From Pirellula sp. (GTDB lineage: Bacteria; Planctomycetota; Planctomycetia; Pirellulales; Pirellulaceae), in assembly GCA_021300155.1 (NCBI GenBank), contig JAJTID010000093.1:30559-94558 (forward strand): 64,000 bases of DNA, in the 5' to 3' direction. Made by a program: the position numbers and the translations under genes. Below are positions 1-10,277 of this stretch, piece after piece. The notes under the pieces are model-generated. The model had not been told where the DNA came from, made no database searches, and was given only the letters and a program-made list of their open reading frames with translations. Within the stretch, counting starts at the first letter, position 1. Every line of letters starts with the position of its first letter.

Positions 1-115
1 CTTCCATCCATTTTGGGGGTAGGATTGGTACGTAAAGTGCATCCGTATTGAGGAGGCGCGACTGGGCTGCCAGTCATAGATTCGGGTTGACGTTTTCAAG
101 AAAGGTTAGTTTGTC

Positions 116-817
116 ATGTTGACTTACTTTTTGTTTTTGATTCCTCCGATGTTGCTTGCGATGCTTGCGCAATGGATGGTTCAATCCTCGTATCGATCCA
201 TGAGTCGCGTTCCCTCTCGTCTTTCCGGTGCCGAGACTGCGCGCCGAATATTGGATTCCAACGGACTTTACAACATCCCGATTGAACAAACTCCCGGGCA
301 TTTGTCCGATCACTATGATCCAAGCAGCAAAGTGGTTCGTCTGAGCCCAGAAGTTTATCAGGGGTACACAATGTCCTCGGTCGGTATTGCGGCCCACGAA
401 GTAGGGCATGCTATCCAGGACGCAAAGAGTTATGCACCGCTCGTGATTCGCAATATGGCTGTCCCGGTAGCCAACTTTGGTGGCTCGATTGCTAGCATGG
501 TGATGATGGCGGCTTTTGGAGCGATGTTGGTTGGGGCTTCCAAACTGGTTCCGCTTCTCATGCTCGTCGCAATCGTCGGCTTTTCGGCGGTGATGTTTTT
601 CCAAATCATCAATTTGCCAGTCGAATTCAACGCGAGTTCCCGTGCGAAGACGGAGTTGGTTGGTCTGGGGATTATTTCCCACCAAGAGCTGCCATACGTC
701 AGCAAAGTCTTGACGGCCGCAGCATTGACTTATGTTGCAGCGACGCTTCAGACCGTAGCCCAGGTAGCGTATTACGTGTTCCAATTTCTGTTGATGACAC
801 AAAGCAATCGCGATTAA
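116..817 (+). CDS. Neutral zinc metallopeptidase, YugP-like (Zn_peptidase_2 type) membrane protein
   Basis: 233-aa ORF; HEVGHA zinc-binding motif, N-terminal TM segment, hydrophobic C-terminal half. Confidence 0.88.
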   Translation: MLTYFLFLIPPMLLAMLAQWMVQSSYRSMSRVPSRLSGAETARRILDSNGLYNIPIEQTPGHLSDHYDPSSKVVRLSPEVYQGYTMSSVGIAAHEVGHAIQDAKSYAPLVIRNMAVPVANFGGSIASMVMMAAFGAMLVGASKLVPLLMLVAIVGFSAVMFFQIINLPVEFNASSRAKTELVGLGIISHQELPYVSKVLTAAALTYVAATLQTVAQVAYYVFQFLLMTQSNRD

Positions 818-902
818 TGCATCGATCTTGCATTACCCCCACACTCTTTTGCTAGAATTCGCACTCGGAAAAGGGCGACATTTGACTTTTTGAGTATGGA
901 CA

Positions 903-2501
903 ATGACTACATCGATTCGCATCTACAATACGCTGACGAAAACTAAAGAAACTCTCCAAACCGTCGAACCAGGTAAGGTCGGCATGTACCTGTGCGGTCC
1001 GACGGTTTATGCCGAGGCCCACATCGGCCACATGGTTGGACCTGTCATTTTCGACACGATCAAGAGGTATCTTCAGTACTCAGGTTACGAAGTGACTTGG
1101 GTGGTCAACATCACGGATGTCGATGATAAACTCATCAACAAGTCGCGAGAGAAGGGCATTTCGATGTTCCAACTCGCGACGCAAATGACCGCGGATTATC
1201 TGGCCAATCTTCAATCACTCGGCGTCGACCAGATCGACCATATGCCTCGCGCAACCGAGAACATGGACGAGATTATCAAGTTTATTGTTGAATTGATCGA
1301 TCGCGGTTTTGCGTATGCTAGCCAAGGCGACGTGTATTTTGATGTTCTCAAAGACGAGGAGTACGGTCGCCTCAGCAATCGAACGGCGGACGCACAGCAG
1401 GGCGAAGGCGGAGAGACCGCTTCGCGCAAACGCTCGACCGGTGACTTTGCATTGTGGAAATCGGCCAAACCAGATGAACCTAGCTGGCCGAGCCCATGGG
1501 GGAACGGTAGACCGGGTTGGCACATCGAGTGCTCGGCAATGAGTCGTCGTATTCTTGGAAAGACATTTGATATCCATGGTGGCGGACTCGATTTGGTTTT
1601 CCCGCACCATGAAAACGAACTAGCTCAAAGTCGATGCTGCCACGGGCAGCCGATGGTTCGCTATTGGTTGCACAACGGACTCATGCGAGCGGACGCGGAG
1701 AAGGGGAAGGTTGGCGGCAAAAGCGATCGAGACGATGGCGCGGCAATAGAGGGTGTTGTTTCGGAACCAGTATCGGTAGAAGAAGCCACCGCAGGAAAGA
1801 TCTCCCGATCGAAGGGTGGTGGCGGTCTTGCGAAGCTGATCGAACGACAGACGGGAGAGCGAATTAGGTTCTTCCTTCTTCGATCGCACTACCGGTCGAC
1901 TACAGTCTTTGGGGATGGCCCATTGGAAGAAGCCGGCGCTTCGCTCGAGACGTTCTATCGATTGATTCAGCGATTTGAAAAGATATCAGGGATTGATTTC
2001 TATGACAAAGATCAATTGCCCATCGGCAAGCATCGCTCCGACTTCGTTGCTCCTAAACTGCGACATGCGGCAATAGACGAGCTCGTGAAGTTACGCGAAG
2101 GCTTCCTGTCGAAAATGGATGATGACTTCAATACGGGTGGCGCCACGGGCGATTTGTTCGAAATGGTTCGAGCATTGAATCGGTTCATCGATAGCGAGGG
2201 ACTTGAGGAACCAGCCAAGAGAACGCCGGATGCCATGGCAATGCTATCAACCGGAATGGCGATCTTCAAAGAGATGAGTTCGATCCTCGGTATCTTTGTT
2301 CGACCTCCGAAGCAATCTGGCGGCAACGAAGATGCGACTCAGCTTTTGGATGGATTGATGCAGTTGGTCATTCAATTGAGATCCGATGCCAGGGCCAAGC
2401 GAGATTTTGCAACTTCCGATTCAGTTCGCAACGGATTGACGCAAATCGGAATCACGTTGCAAGATGGTAAGAACGGCACCACTTGGGAAGTCAACAAGTA
2501 A
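903..2501 (+). CDS. cysS: Cysteinyl-tRNA synthetase
   Basis: [16 protein letters not shown] (HIGH motif), WHIECSAMS and [11 protein letters not shown] zinc-site motifs; KMSKS-like KISRS. Confidence 0.96.
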   Translation: MTTSIRIYNTLTKTKETLQTVEPGKVGMYLCGPTVYAEAHIGHMVGPVIFDTIKRYLQYSGYEVTWVVNITDVDDKLINKSREKGISMFQLATQMTADYLANLQSLGVDQIDHMPRATENMDEIIKFIVELIDRGFAYASQGDVYFDVLKDEEYGRLSNRTADAQQGEGGETASRKRSTGDFALWKSAKPDEPSWPSPWGNGRPGWHIECSAMSRRILGKTFDIHGGGLDLVFPHHENELAQSRCCHGQPMVRYWLHNGLMRADAEKGKVGGKSDRDDGAAIEGVVSEPVSVEEATAGKISRSKGGGGLAKLIERQTGERIRFFLLRSHYRSTTVFGDGPLEEAGASLETFYRLIQRFEKISGIDFYDKDQLPIGKHRSDFVAPKLRHAAIDELVKLREGFLSKMDDDFNTGGATGDLFEMVRALNRFIDSEGLEEPAKRTPDAMAMLSTGMAIFKEMSSILGIFVRPPKQSGGNEDATQLLDGLMQLVIQLRSDARAKRDFATSDSVRNGLTQIGITLQDGKNGTTWEVNK

Positions 2502-2524
2502 ACGGTCTGTCCGAGTACTTCTAT

Positions 2525-2577
2525 CTCAGTCTCGGCTTCATAGTATTTGTGGGCCGAGAACTTGAGAGCCGACTGAG
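2525..2577. terminator. Hairpin between convergent genes, possible bidirectional terminator
   Basis: CTCAGTCTCGGCT ... AGCCGACTGAG imperfect stem, plus a competing inner stem TCTCGGCT/GGCCGAGA; lies between cysS (+) and the permease gene (-). No strong T-tract. Confidence 0.45.
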
Positions 2578-2586
2578 TGGCGCGGG

Positions 2587-4017
2587 TTAGCCGCGTAAAG
2601 ACTCGAGAGGTTTGAATCGCATGGCAGAAAGAGCGGGAATAAGTCCACCGATCAATCCCATCATCATGCTTAAACTCAGACCGATGCCGATAACTCCCCA
2701 GTCGACGAGTACACGAAATACGACAGCTTTCCCTCCAGGACCGTTGCCTCCACTAACGATGCTCGTGACGCGAAAACCATTGAACATATAGCCGATCAAG
2801 CAACCGACCAAGCCGCCGAGCAGCGCGATCAGGAGAGATTCTGCAAGGAAACTGACGAGGATACGCCATCGACTGAAGCCAAGTAATCTCAACATCCCAA
2901 TGTCGCGAACTCGCTGGCTGATCGCCGCAAACATGGTATTCATCACCCCCATCACGCCACCGAATCCCATGACTGCCGCGACAACGATTGTCCCAATCAG
3001 CAATTGCAGATTCGTTTGTCCGAGCGCCTTGAAGTAGTTTGTTTCTGTTTGCGCGTTGACCTGCGATTTCTCATACGCATTGGTTGGATCTTTACCGCTG
3101 AAGAAGTCTTCCAGTTTTTGGGCTGACTCTTTGCTCGTTGCTTTCAGGACCAAGGTCGTGTAATTGGTTTTCCCCAGAAGAGGGCCAATCACACTTTGCT
3201 TGGCCCACACCTCGGAGTCGAAAGTAGTCCCTTCTGTTTTCATAATCCCAGTCACCAAGAGTTCCCGCGTATCCAATTGAATGGTGTCACCTACCACGAG
3301 GCTATCTGGGTCTTTCGCTGCCTTTCGAGTTTCTTCCGAGCGGTCGGCTCCTAAACCTCGGGCGATTCCTTCCCCAAGCACCACTTCTACGATCGCCTGT
3401 TTGCTTGGATCCTCGGGTGGTCTAACTCCTGCTTGGGAGAACCAGCTACCACCCGGCAGCAATTCAAAGCCGTGCACTATTGCGGAAGCATCAGGATCAT
3501 AGAGCCCGCGCATCTGAAGAAGCCTACGGCTCGGGCTGTTGGGTTTGGGTTCGGCGATTGGCAAGCTCAGCACGAGATAAACTTCACGACTGCATAGCGG
3601 TTCGTCGTTGAATCTCGCCACACCTTCTTGTTGTGCAATGTCAGCCATATTCTCAAAGGGAAGATTGCTGACACCTTCGTCGGTTGCGCCTTGGGATAGG
3701 ACGATGACGTTTTCAGGATTGCCGCTGGATTGGGTCAGTATTCTCAATCCATTGATGAAGCCCATCAAGAAGGTCAGGACTCCGATCACCATGGTAAACG
3801 CGACCGCAGTCAGCAGAGTCGTTCGATAGCGGACAGTGAGATTACGAATGTTGTAACCGATAGGAATGCGCGCGAAGTAAACAACTAGCAAGACAAATGC
3901 AAAGAAAGCGAAACAACATGGGAGGAGCATCCACGCATTCTCGAAGCTCATGAAGTTCCAGAGATCGATCAAGACTTTCTGGAGCATCGATTTTTCAGCT
4001 GTATCTTTTGGAGGCAT
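2587..4017 (-). CDS. ABC transporter permease, FtsX/MacB type
   Basis: N-terminal TM, large extracytoplasmic domain, three C-terminal TMs with MRDIGMLRLLGFSRWRI-type FtsX signature. Confidence 0.88.
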   Translation of the reverse strand: MPPKDTAEKSMLQKVLIDLWNFMSFENAWMLLPCCFAFFAFVLLVVYFARIPIGYNIRNLTVRYRTTLLTAVAFTMVIGVLTFLMGFINGLRILTQSSGNPENVIVLSQGATDEGVSNLPFENMADIAQQEGVARFNDEPLCSREVYLVLSLPIAEPKPNSPSRRLLQMRGLYDPDASAIVHGFELLPGGSWFSQAGVRPPEDPSKQAIVEVVLGEGIARGLGADRSEETRKAAKDPDSLVVGDTIQLDTRELLVTGIMKTEGTTFDSEVWAKQSVIGPLLGKTNYTTLVLKATSKESAQKLEDFFSGKDPTNAYEKSQVNAQTETNYFKALGQTNLQLLIGTIVVAAVMGFGGVMGVMNTMFAAISQRVRDIGMLRLLGFSRWRILVSFLAESLLIALLGGLVGCLIGYMFNGFRVTSIVSGGNGPGGKAVVFRVLVDWGVIGIGLSLSMMMGLIGGLIPALSAMRFKPLESLRG

Positions 4018-4054
4018 CGAGGTTTATTACTTTTGGATTTCGTGCAGATGGACG

Positions 4055-5302
4055 TTAAGCGACCTTAGAAAAGACATCTACCACCTTGATCGAACGTGTC
4101 GACAACGCGGGCAAGATGCTTCCAGCAAAGGAGGTAGCAAAACCAATAGCAGCCCCCCACCAAAGTGCACCGTCTAGTACGGGGAAGCTAGAAAAGAATG
4201 CAATGGGAAAAGGAATTCCACCCATCACGCGATTGACAAGAAAATAGGTGCCGATGGAGCTTATCGAGCCTGCAACCACGCCCAGCAGAATGGCCTCGCC
4301 CAGTACCAAAAACATAATTTGGTTTGGTTGAAATCCAAGCACCTTGAGGACAGCCATTTCTTTTCTTCGTTCGCGAACACTGATACTAATTGCATTCGAG
4401 ATGACCACAGCTAACGTTGCAATAATCGAAGGGGCTAGCGCCCAACGAAGGATAGTGAGCAAATCTTTGTAAGCCGCTAAGAAATTCGCTACGCCGGAAG
4501 AAGCCGTCTCGATCTTTACTGGAGGCGTAGTGAACATGGGAGAATTGTCGATTTGATTGCTAACCTGCGCGAAAGAATCCCTATCTGGAACCTTCACCCA
4601 GACTAGGTTCATCGTCTTGTTCGCAAGCGGATGCGGCTTTCCTTGACTCGCTTTGTACGCGTCTAGAGATGCATTGAGGTAGTCACGATTGATGCATGAG
4701 TTGTTGTCGTAACGACCTAACGGAAACGTTCCGACAATCTCGCATTCAAGTTCCAAGTCTCGGTAGTTGACACCGAAGATCTTGATTCGGTCGCCGACTC
4801 TTTTCTCGAGGGCCGCAAGTCTCTTTTGCCCTATGATTATCCCTTGACGATTCTGCTCCATTGCCTCGACAGCTTTCTCCAGTTCTGCTTTTGGGCTAGG
4901 AGCAAGAGAGTCAAGTTCGTCCATCATGGTGAGTAATTTCTTCGGCTCCATGCAGAATGCAAAAACAAAGGTCTTCAAACTGAAGCCCTTTCCTTTTTCG
5001 GTCGTTCCGATAAAGAACTGCCATGTCATCGAGTCCATTGGCTTGATATCGGTATCTTCGCGTGCTGCCCCGTTCTCTAGAGTGTCTGCATAAGAGAATG
5101 GCATTTGACTCGGGATACTCCATTTCTCGGTAACGATACCTTTGAAGTTACTCGTCTTCTCTGAGGTCACCGTATCGAGAAATCCAAGGATCGACCAAAT
5201 GAGGGTGATGACGAAAACCAAAACCATCACGCCGGCACTGGTCAATGCAGAGCGAAGTATGTTTCGTCGGAGGTTCTTTAAAATCAACATCAAGAATTTC
5301 AT
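4055..5302 (-). CDS. ABC transporter permease, FtsX type
   Basis: N-terminal TM, C-terminal SISVRERRKEMAVLKVLGFQPNQI FtsX signature; adjacent to ATPase gene. Confidence 0.88.
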   Translation of the reverse strand: MKFLMLILKNLRRNILRSALTSAGVMVLVFVITLIWSILGFLDTVTSEKTSNFKGIVTEKWSIPSQMPFSYADTLENGAAREDTDIKPMDSMTWQFFIGTTEKGKGFSLKTFVFAFCMEPKKLLTMMDELDSLAPSPKAELEKAVEAMEQNRQGIIIGQKRLAALEKRVGDRIKIFGVNYRDLELECEIVGTFPLGRYDNNSCINRDYLNASLDAYKASQGKPHPLANKTMNLVWVKVPDRDSFAQVSNQIDNSPMFTTPPVKIETASSGVANFLAAYKDLLTILRWALAPSIIATLAVVISNAISISVRERRKEMAVLKVLGFQPNQIMFLVLGEAILLGVVAGSISSIGTYFLVNRVMGGIPFPIAFFSSFPVLDGALWWGAAIGFATSFAGSILPALSTRSIKVVDVFSKVA

Positions 5303-5312
5303 GGTTGATCTC

Positions 5313-6023
5313 CTAACCCGCTTCGTAGAGTTCTTCGTCTGGTTGATCTACCAAGCGACCTTTGTCTAAATGCTGGATTCGATCGGCACGCCGAGCGGCA
5401 CGTAGATCATGCGTTACCATCAAGATCGTTTTGTTGAGTGCGCGTTGAAGAACATTTAGCAAATCCAGAATTTCATGGGCGGACTTGGCATCCAAATCCC
5501 CTGTCGGTTCGTCGGCTACGATCAATGTAGGATCGGTAACGATCGCACGCGCGATGCCGACACGCTGCTGTTGACCACCGGAAAGCTGGCTAGGCAAGTG
5601 GGAGTTTCGATCCTTGAGCCCGACGAGTTCGAGGGCTGTCATCACTTGTTCTCGTCGTTTCCTTGCGGTCAAGGGTAACAACAAAAGAGGAAGCTCCACG
5701 TTTTCATAAGCCGAGAGAACTGGCAACAAGTGATAGAATTGGAAAACGAATCCGACGTGAGCGTTTCGCCAACGTGCCAGTTGAGCTTCATTCATTTTCG
5801 AGACACAGCGATCTCCAACCCAGATTTCCCCCTCGCTAGGTGTATCGAGCCCAGCGATCAGATTGAGTAAAGTTGTTTTGCCTGAACCACTTGGCCCCAT
5901 CAATGCCAGAAACTGTCCTTCGGGAACATCGAGGTCCAAACGATTCAAAACGTTAACACGTTCCGTACCTCGCTTAAAGTAACGCGATACGTTCAAGACT
6001 CGAACGATGGGTTGATCGGTCAC
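5313..6023 (-). CDS. ABC transporter ATP-binding protein (LolD/MacB class)
   Basis: Walker A GPSGSGKTT, signature LSGGQQQRVGIARA, Walker B LIVADEPTGDLD. Confidence 0.95.
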   Translation of the reverse strand: MTDQPIVRVLNVSRYFKRGTERVNVLNRLDLDVPEGQFLALMGPSGSGKTTLLNLIAGLDTPSEGEIWVGDRCVSKMNEAQLARWRNAHVGFVFQFYHLLPVLSAYENVELPLLLLPLTARKRREQVMTALELVGLKDRNSHLPSQLSGGQQQRVGIARAIVTDPTLIVADEPTGDLDAKSAHEILDLLNVLQRALNKTILMVTHDLRAARRADRIQHLDKGRLVDQPDEELYEAG

Positions 6024-6089
6024 GCAATGGCACCTTGGTAGTAAAGGAATCTTCTTATCGACACCCGTGAATGTACCGTACGGAATCGA

Positions 6090-7376
6090 CTACGGTTGCG
6101 GGGCGCTGAAGAAAACAACGATTGCGCTCATTTCTGGTTTCAGATAAACACCTTGTTCATCCTCTGGAACTCGGACTGCAACACGTACGGGAACTGCTCC
6201 TTTGGCTCGATCCGCGATGGGCATTAATCGCGAAACTTTTCCTTTATATACCCTTTTCGGAAATGCTTCTGAACGAATTTCGCATTCTTGATCTACGAAT
6301 ACTCGAGATACATCTCTTTCTTGGATGTTTAGATCAATCTCCAAATCCGATAAATCAGCAATGTCGCATACGCTGGTCGAGCCGCTGAAAGCAACGGGAT
6401 TTACAAGATTTCCCTCTTCAGCATTCTTTTTGAGGATCGTGCCAGAGATCGGTGCACGTAGCGTGCAGTTCTCCAAACGCCAAACTGACTTTGCCAGGTT
6501 CGCTTCCGCTTGCACGACGGCAGCGCGTGCTACTTCAATTCGTTCTTTTCGAGGACCTTCCTTCATCATGTCCAACACTTGACGAAGTTTTTCTATCCGC
6601 TTACGAGTGCTCAAATAACTACTTTGCGTTTGTTCGAACTCCGCGATCGAAACGGAATTTGTCTTGAGTATTTCTTTGGTCCTCTTGAATTGAGATTCCA
6701 ATTGCAACAAGATCTCTTCCTGCTCTTGCAAGTCGGCCGTTGCTGCGGCAATCTCTTGAGGCCTTGCCCCTGTCTCTAATTCACTTAGCTCCGCTTTGTT
6801 GCGTCTCAATACGCCTTGCATCTGTTCCACATCCGCTTGGTACTCCGTTCGTTCCACCTCGGCAAGAATATCTCCCTTGGTAACGCGTCGTCCCTCCTCA
6901 ATATTCAGGCTGATGATTCGGCCGCTGACTTGAGGGCTCACCAGTACTTGATGTTTTGCAATGACATAGCCTCTCGATTCGAGCGAGATCGGATTCGGCG
7001 AACTCGATTTGGTTGAATTGGTCGCTGACTTCGATACTGTCTGAGTTGTTTTCGCGTAAGCCCGTTCGGAAGCGTCCGCAACAGCACCGGTTGGAGAGTT
7101 GGGTTTGCTCCTAGGTTTGCTGATCGCATCCGCGTTCGGTTTGGAAAAACCGAGCGAAGACATGATTTTGTCATCGCGGTAAAGCAACCAGAGTAACGCA
7201 ACACCCAAGATCAACGAAAGAATCCAAGGCAAGCGGCTTCCTGATCTTTGGTTGTCGAGGCGATCTTCCTTTGCAATTTTCAGCGAACGAACTCTCTCGG
7301 CTAACTCGCGCGAGGCAATCTCACTCTTTAGATCTTTTTCCTTGCTGGAGAGTTGTGGGATGTTTTGTGTACTCAA
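6090..7376 (-). CDS. HlyD/MacA-type periplasmic adaptor (membrane fusion protein)
   Basis: Single N-terminal TM, biotinyl-lipoyl-like VSPQVSGRIISLNIEEGRRVTKGDILAEV, coiled-coil hairpin, operon with ABC genes. Confidence 0.9.
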   Translation of the reverse strand: MSTQNIPQLSSKEKDLKSEIASRELAERVRSLKIAKEDRLDNQRSGSRLPWILSLILGVALLWLLYRDDKIMSSLGFSKPNADAISKPRSKPNSPTGAVADASERAYAKTTQTVSKSATNSTKSSSPNPISLESRGYVIAKHQVLVSPQVSGRIISLNIEEGRRVTKGDILAEVERTEYQADVEQMQGVLRRNKAELSELETGARPQEIAAATADLQEQEEILLQLESQFKRTKEILKTNSVSIAEFEQTQSSYLSTRKRIEKLRQVLDMMKEGPRKERIEVARAAVVQAEANLAKSVWRLENCTLRAPISGTILKKNAEEGNLVNPVAFSGSTSVCDIADLSDLEIDLNIQERDVSRVFVDQECEIRSEAFPKRVYKGKVSRLMPIADRAKGAVPVRVAVRVPEDEQGVYLKPEMSAIVVFFSAPQP

Positions 7377-7527
7377 CGTCTCGTCCGAATTCTCTGGTTA
7401 CGACAGCAAAACCTACAGGATCATTATTGTAGTGTAGGGCCGTGGCTGAAAGATATACGCTAGCCCACATAAATCGGATTCGTATTCGCGGATCGAACCT
7501 TGCCGGCGAAAGCATCGCCTAATTTGC

Positions 7528-8769
7528 CTATCGCAAAACAGATGCAGGAATTCCGGTTTGCGATGGGTCGCGATAGTTGTTCACGGGAGTCATGTTCCAA
7601 GAGCTCGAGGGTGTTGTGTAGTTATTGGAGGGAGTTGTGGGGCGGAAGGTAATGCCGCTTCCAGAATTGCCAGAGAACAGAGGCGGATTGGTCAACCAGT
7701 TGTTGCTTCCACTCCACGCACTCGCGCTCGCCATGGGGTTCGAGGCGACATAGGTGTTCGTGCCGATGCTTTTGGGTGAGCCGTTAAATAGCCCCCCTTG
7801 GAATATGGCGCCCGTTTGGGAAAAAAACCGAGGCATTTGAAAGGCCGGTCGAGCAGCGACAGTATTCGTGTAGGGATTCGGATAGTTGTAGCTAGCAACC
7901 CCTGCGTTCGGATAAGGATTGTTCGCAAACGGAATTGCTGGCGGTGCGTAGCTTGGAACACGATTCTGCGCGACCCAACCATTGGTGTTGTTGCCGTTGG
8001 TCGATTGCGTGTAGTTGGTGGGAATATTAAACCCGTTGGGATTATAAGCTGGCACCGAAGCTAAGTTCGGGGCTGGCGTTCCACTCGTAGCATTGTTGTT
8101 CGCGTAGTATGCAGGTGGAGCGGGCTGAACGAAGGGTTGATTGGGGTATAAGCTTATTGAACGGCTGGGGAAGTTCGGATTGGATGCGAACATCGTTCCA
8201 TTTGGGTTGATCGGTCGATCCGCGTATTTGGGTCGTGATTGTTGTTCTGTTTTGAGAACCGGAATGACCTTGCGAAACTCTTTTTCGACGTACTTTTGGT
8301 ATGTGATCGGCTGATTCACTTGCACGTTATTGGCTTGGTATTGAACCACAGGAACGTATTGCCATCGAGGTTGCGACTGGGCAAATGGATTGAGGTTCCA
8401 AGAGTTTTGAAGTTGCAGTTGGTAAGTGACGATAGGAGTGTAGTTGGTCTGTGTCGTGAGTTTGTTTTCTGTTACCCACTCCGGCACCCATTGTTTCTCG
8501 ATTACTTCTTGTTGTTGATAGGTAGCGACGGGAACTGTTTCGTAGATGATGTATCGGCCGTACTGTTGCCCCGTGGCGGGATCGTAGAATGTCGCGACCG
8601 GCTGTTGGTTAGCAATGCCAGCCATGGGGTTGGTACCAACACCGGGAGTGTTCGAGTTGCCAGCGAAAGTTGTGGGATCTTGTGCGAAGACGATTTCAGC
8701 AACGACGGTCGTGAAGAATGCCGATAGAATAGAGAGAATTGAGTACGTTACTTTTTCAAAACCTGCCAT
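7528..8769 (-). CDS. Secreted low-complexity protein (Asn/Pro/Tyr/Gln rich), unknown function
   Basis: ORF 7528-8940; start at MAGFEKVTYSILSILSAFFTTVVAEIVFA (8769) gives a plausible signal peptide; repetitive N/P/Y/Q composition after it. Confidence 0.7.
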   Translation of the reverse strand: MAGFEKVTYSILSILSAFFTTVVAEIVFAQDPTTFAGNSNTPGVGTNPMAGIANQQPVATFYDPATGQQYGRYIIYETVPVATYQQQEVIEKQWVPEWVTENKLTTQTNYTPIVTYQLQLQNSWNLNPFAQSQPRWQYVPVVQYQANNVQVNQPITYQKYVEKEFRKVIPVLKTEQQSRPKYADRPINPNGTMFASNPNFPSRSISLYPNQPFVQPAPPAYYANNNATSGTPAPNLASVPAYNPNGFNIPTNYTQSTNGNNTNGWVAQNRVPSYAPPAIPFANNPYPNAGVASYNYPNPYTNTVAARPAFQMPRFFSQTGAIFQGGLFNGSPKSIGTNTYVASNPMASASAWSGSNNWLTNPPLFSGNSGSGITFRPTTPSNNYTTPSSSWNMTPVNNYRDPSQTGIPASVLR

Positions 8770-9031
8770 GATTCCAAGCTGGCTCCTTGCCATACTCCGA
8801 TGTCCGATCACAGAAGAACCACTCTCCTTGGCTTCGGACGAGCTACTTGCGAAACTGCAAAACGCCATCCAAAACGGAGGTTTGCGTTCCAAGTTGGGTG
8901 TTACAATTTCTGAGGTAGCAACGCAAGGTCTAGTGAACAAAAGTGCAACTTGGTTCTATCCTATCGATGACGAAACGATCGATTTGTTGGCGGACGATGC
9001 AATCCCCCTTGTTAGCCTCCAAGTGAAATAG
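8768..9031 (+). CDS. Trm112-like / UPF0434-type small protein
   Basis: MIPSWLLAILRCPITEEPLSLASDELL N-terminus resembles the Trm112 family; internal ATG of ORF 8615-9031. Confidence 0.6.
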   Translation: MIPSWLLAILRCPITEEPLSLASDELLAKLQNAIQNGGLRSKLGVTISEVATQGLVNKSATWFYPIDDETIDLLADDAIPLVSLQVK

Positions 9032-9080
9032 GCTGCTGTTTGTGGGATAGGCCTCCAACGCTTCCAGCCTGTCAGAGCAT

Positions 9081-9992
9081 TCAATACCTACCCCTCGTTC
9101 CAGTTGTTGCTGGATTGAGGGGTTGATAACTATCAAGATATCCATTTTGATTGGTTGTTATGCCAAGCGAATTAGCAGTGCTACCCACTGGTACAAATCC
9201 ATTGATGTTCGTACCCATTGGATTGAAGTTGGTTGTGCTAGGCGGATAGCTTGTGTTTTGGTACGGAGACGTGTTCCCCACGCCGTACTGGCTATAGGAA
9301 CTATTTTGGCCATACGTTGGGTATTGTCCGTAAGCAACGTTCGATGGCAAATTCGCAGTGGTTGGAAACCCGTTCGAGTACCCTCGATTCTGTTGTGAGT
9401 AAGCAGAGGAAGAGGTACTTGGCCAATTGTATAAAGTCGATTGCGAGTTGTATGAAGAAGTCATGGTTGCGGGTGGGAGCGTGGTTGTCGGCGCGGCCGT
9501 GTTGGTTGGATATCCATTGTTCCAATATCCACTCGGACTGGGTTGCGAGTTTTGGATGCCGGTGTTCACAGGGTAGCCATATTGCGAACCACTCGTATTC
9601 TGTGCCCCGTAGTTGTATGACGGCTGCGCTGGGTATTGCTGATTTGCGAAATACTGCTGGCTGGCCAATTGTTGTGGATTGGCGTAATACGATGCGTTCG
9701 CTGGATTGCGAGTTTGAGACTGGGTGTAGGCATAGGGATCGATGGAAGCAGCAGTGCGCTGGCCAGCCATCGAATCATACGAAGTGGTCGGGAATGCACC
9801 TGAGTTGACATTGGGGCGCAACAATTGGCTAGCGTACTGTGGTGGAAACTGCTGCTGGATAACGGCGGTTCCCTTGCTCTCGAAAACGCTCGTAAGGATA
9901 CTTGGATTCCAGCCGATAATTCCAAGAAGAATGAAGCCGAGTTCTAGCCAGTAGAACTTAGAATTTTTCTTTCGGCTGCTTGTAAAAACCAT
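9081..9992 (-). CDS. Gln/Tyr/Ser/Asn-rich low-complexity membrane-anchored or secreted protein
   Basis: N-terminal hydrophobic segment FYWLELGFILLGIIGW then ~250 aa of QYSNYGP-rich sequence. Confidence 0.6.
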   Translation of the reverse strand: MVFTSSRKKNSKFYWLELGFILLGIIGWNPSILTSVFESKGTAVIQQQFPPQYASQLLRPNVNSGAFPTTSYDSMAGQRTAASIDPYAYTQSQTRNPANASYYANPQQLASQQYFANQQYPAQPSYNYGAQNTSGSQYGYPVNTGIQNSQPSPSGYWNNGYPTNTAAPTTTLPPATMTSSYNSQSTLYNWPSTSSSAYSQQNRGYSNGFPTTANLPSNVAYGQYPTYGQNSSYSQYGVGNTSPYQNTSYPPSTTNFNPMGTNINGFVPVGSTANSLGITTNQNGYLDSYQPLNPATTGTRGRY

Positions 9993-10277
9993 CGCCCAAC
10001 ATCCTTGATCATTCGATCATGTCCATTTATCCGCTAACGTGAAATGGTCACATTTTCAATCGATAGCCGCGCGATACTACAGAAAAGGTCAAGACCAATC
10101 CTAGGCCAATCTGCAAGAAAGATGTCTCTGGCGATAGAATTGTGAACATTCTCGGCTTTCTCCGGTGCCCATTTGGTCTAGTCAATAAGCCGTAAGTTGT
10201 TGAAAATTCTAAGGTTAAACTTTTTCTGAGGAACGTGTTCCTCGTCTTTTTGTACGAGCCAATTCGAGAAGCCTAAA

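Noticed and set aside
74-802. Long minus-strand ORF antisense to the zinc metallopeptidase
   Set aside because: Shadow ORF; plus-strand product has a clear HEVGHA metalloprotease signature and the antisense protein has no recognisable fold.
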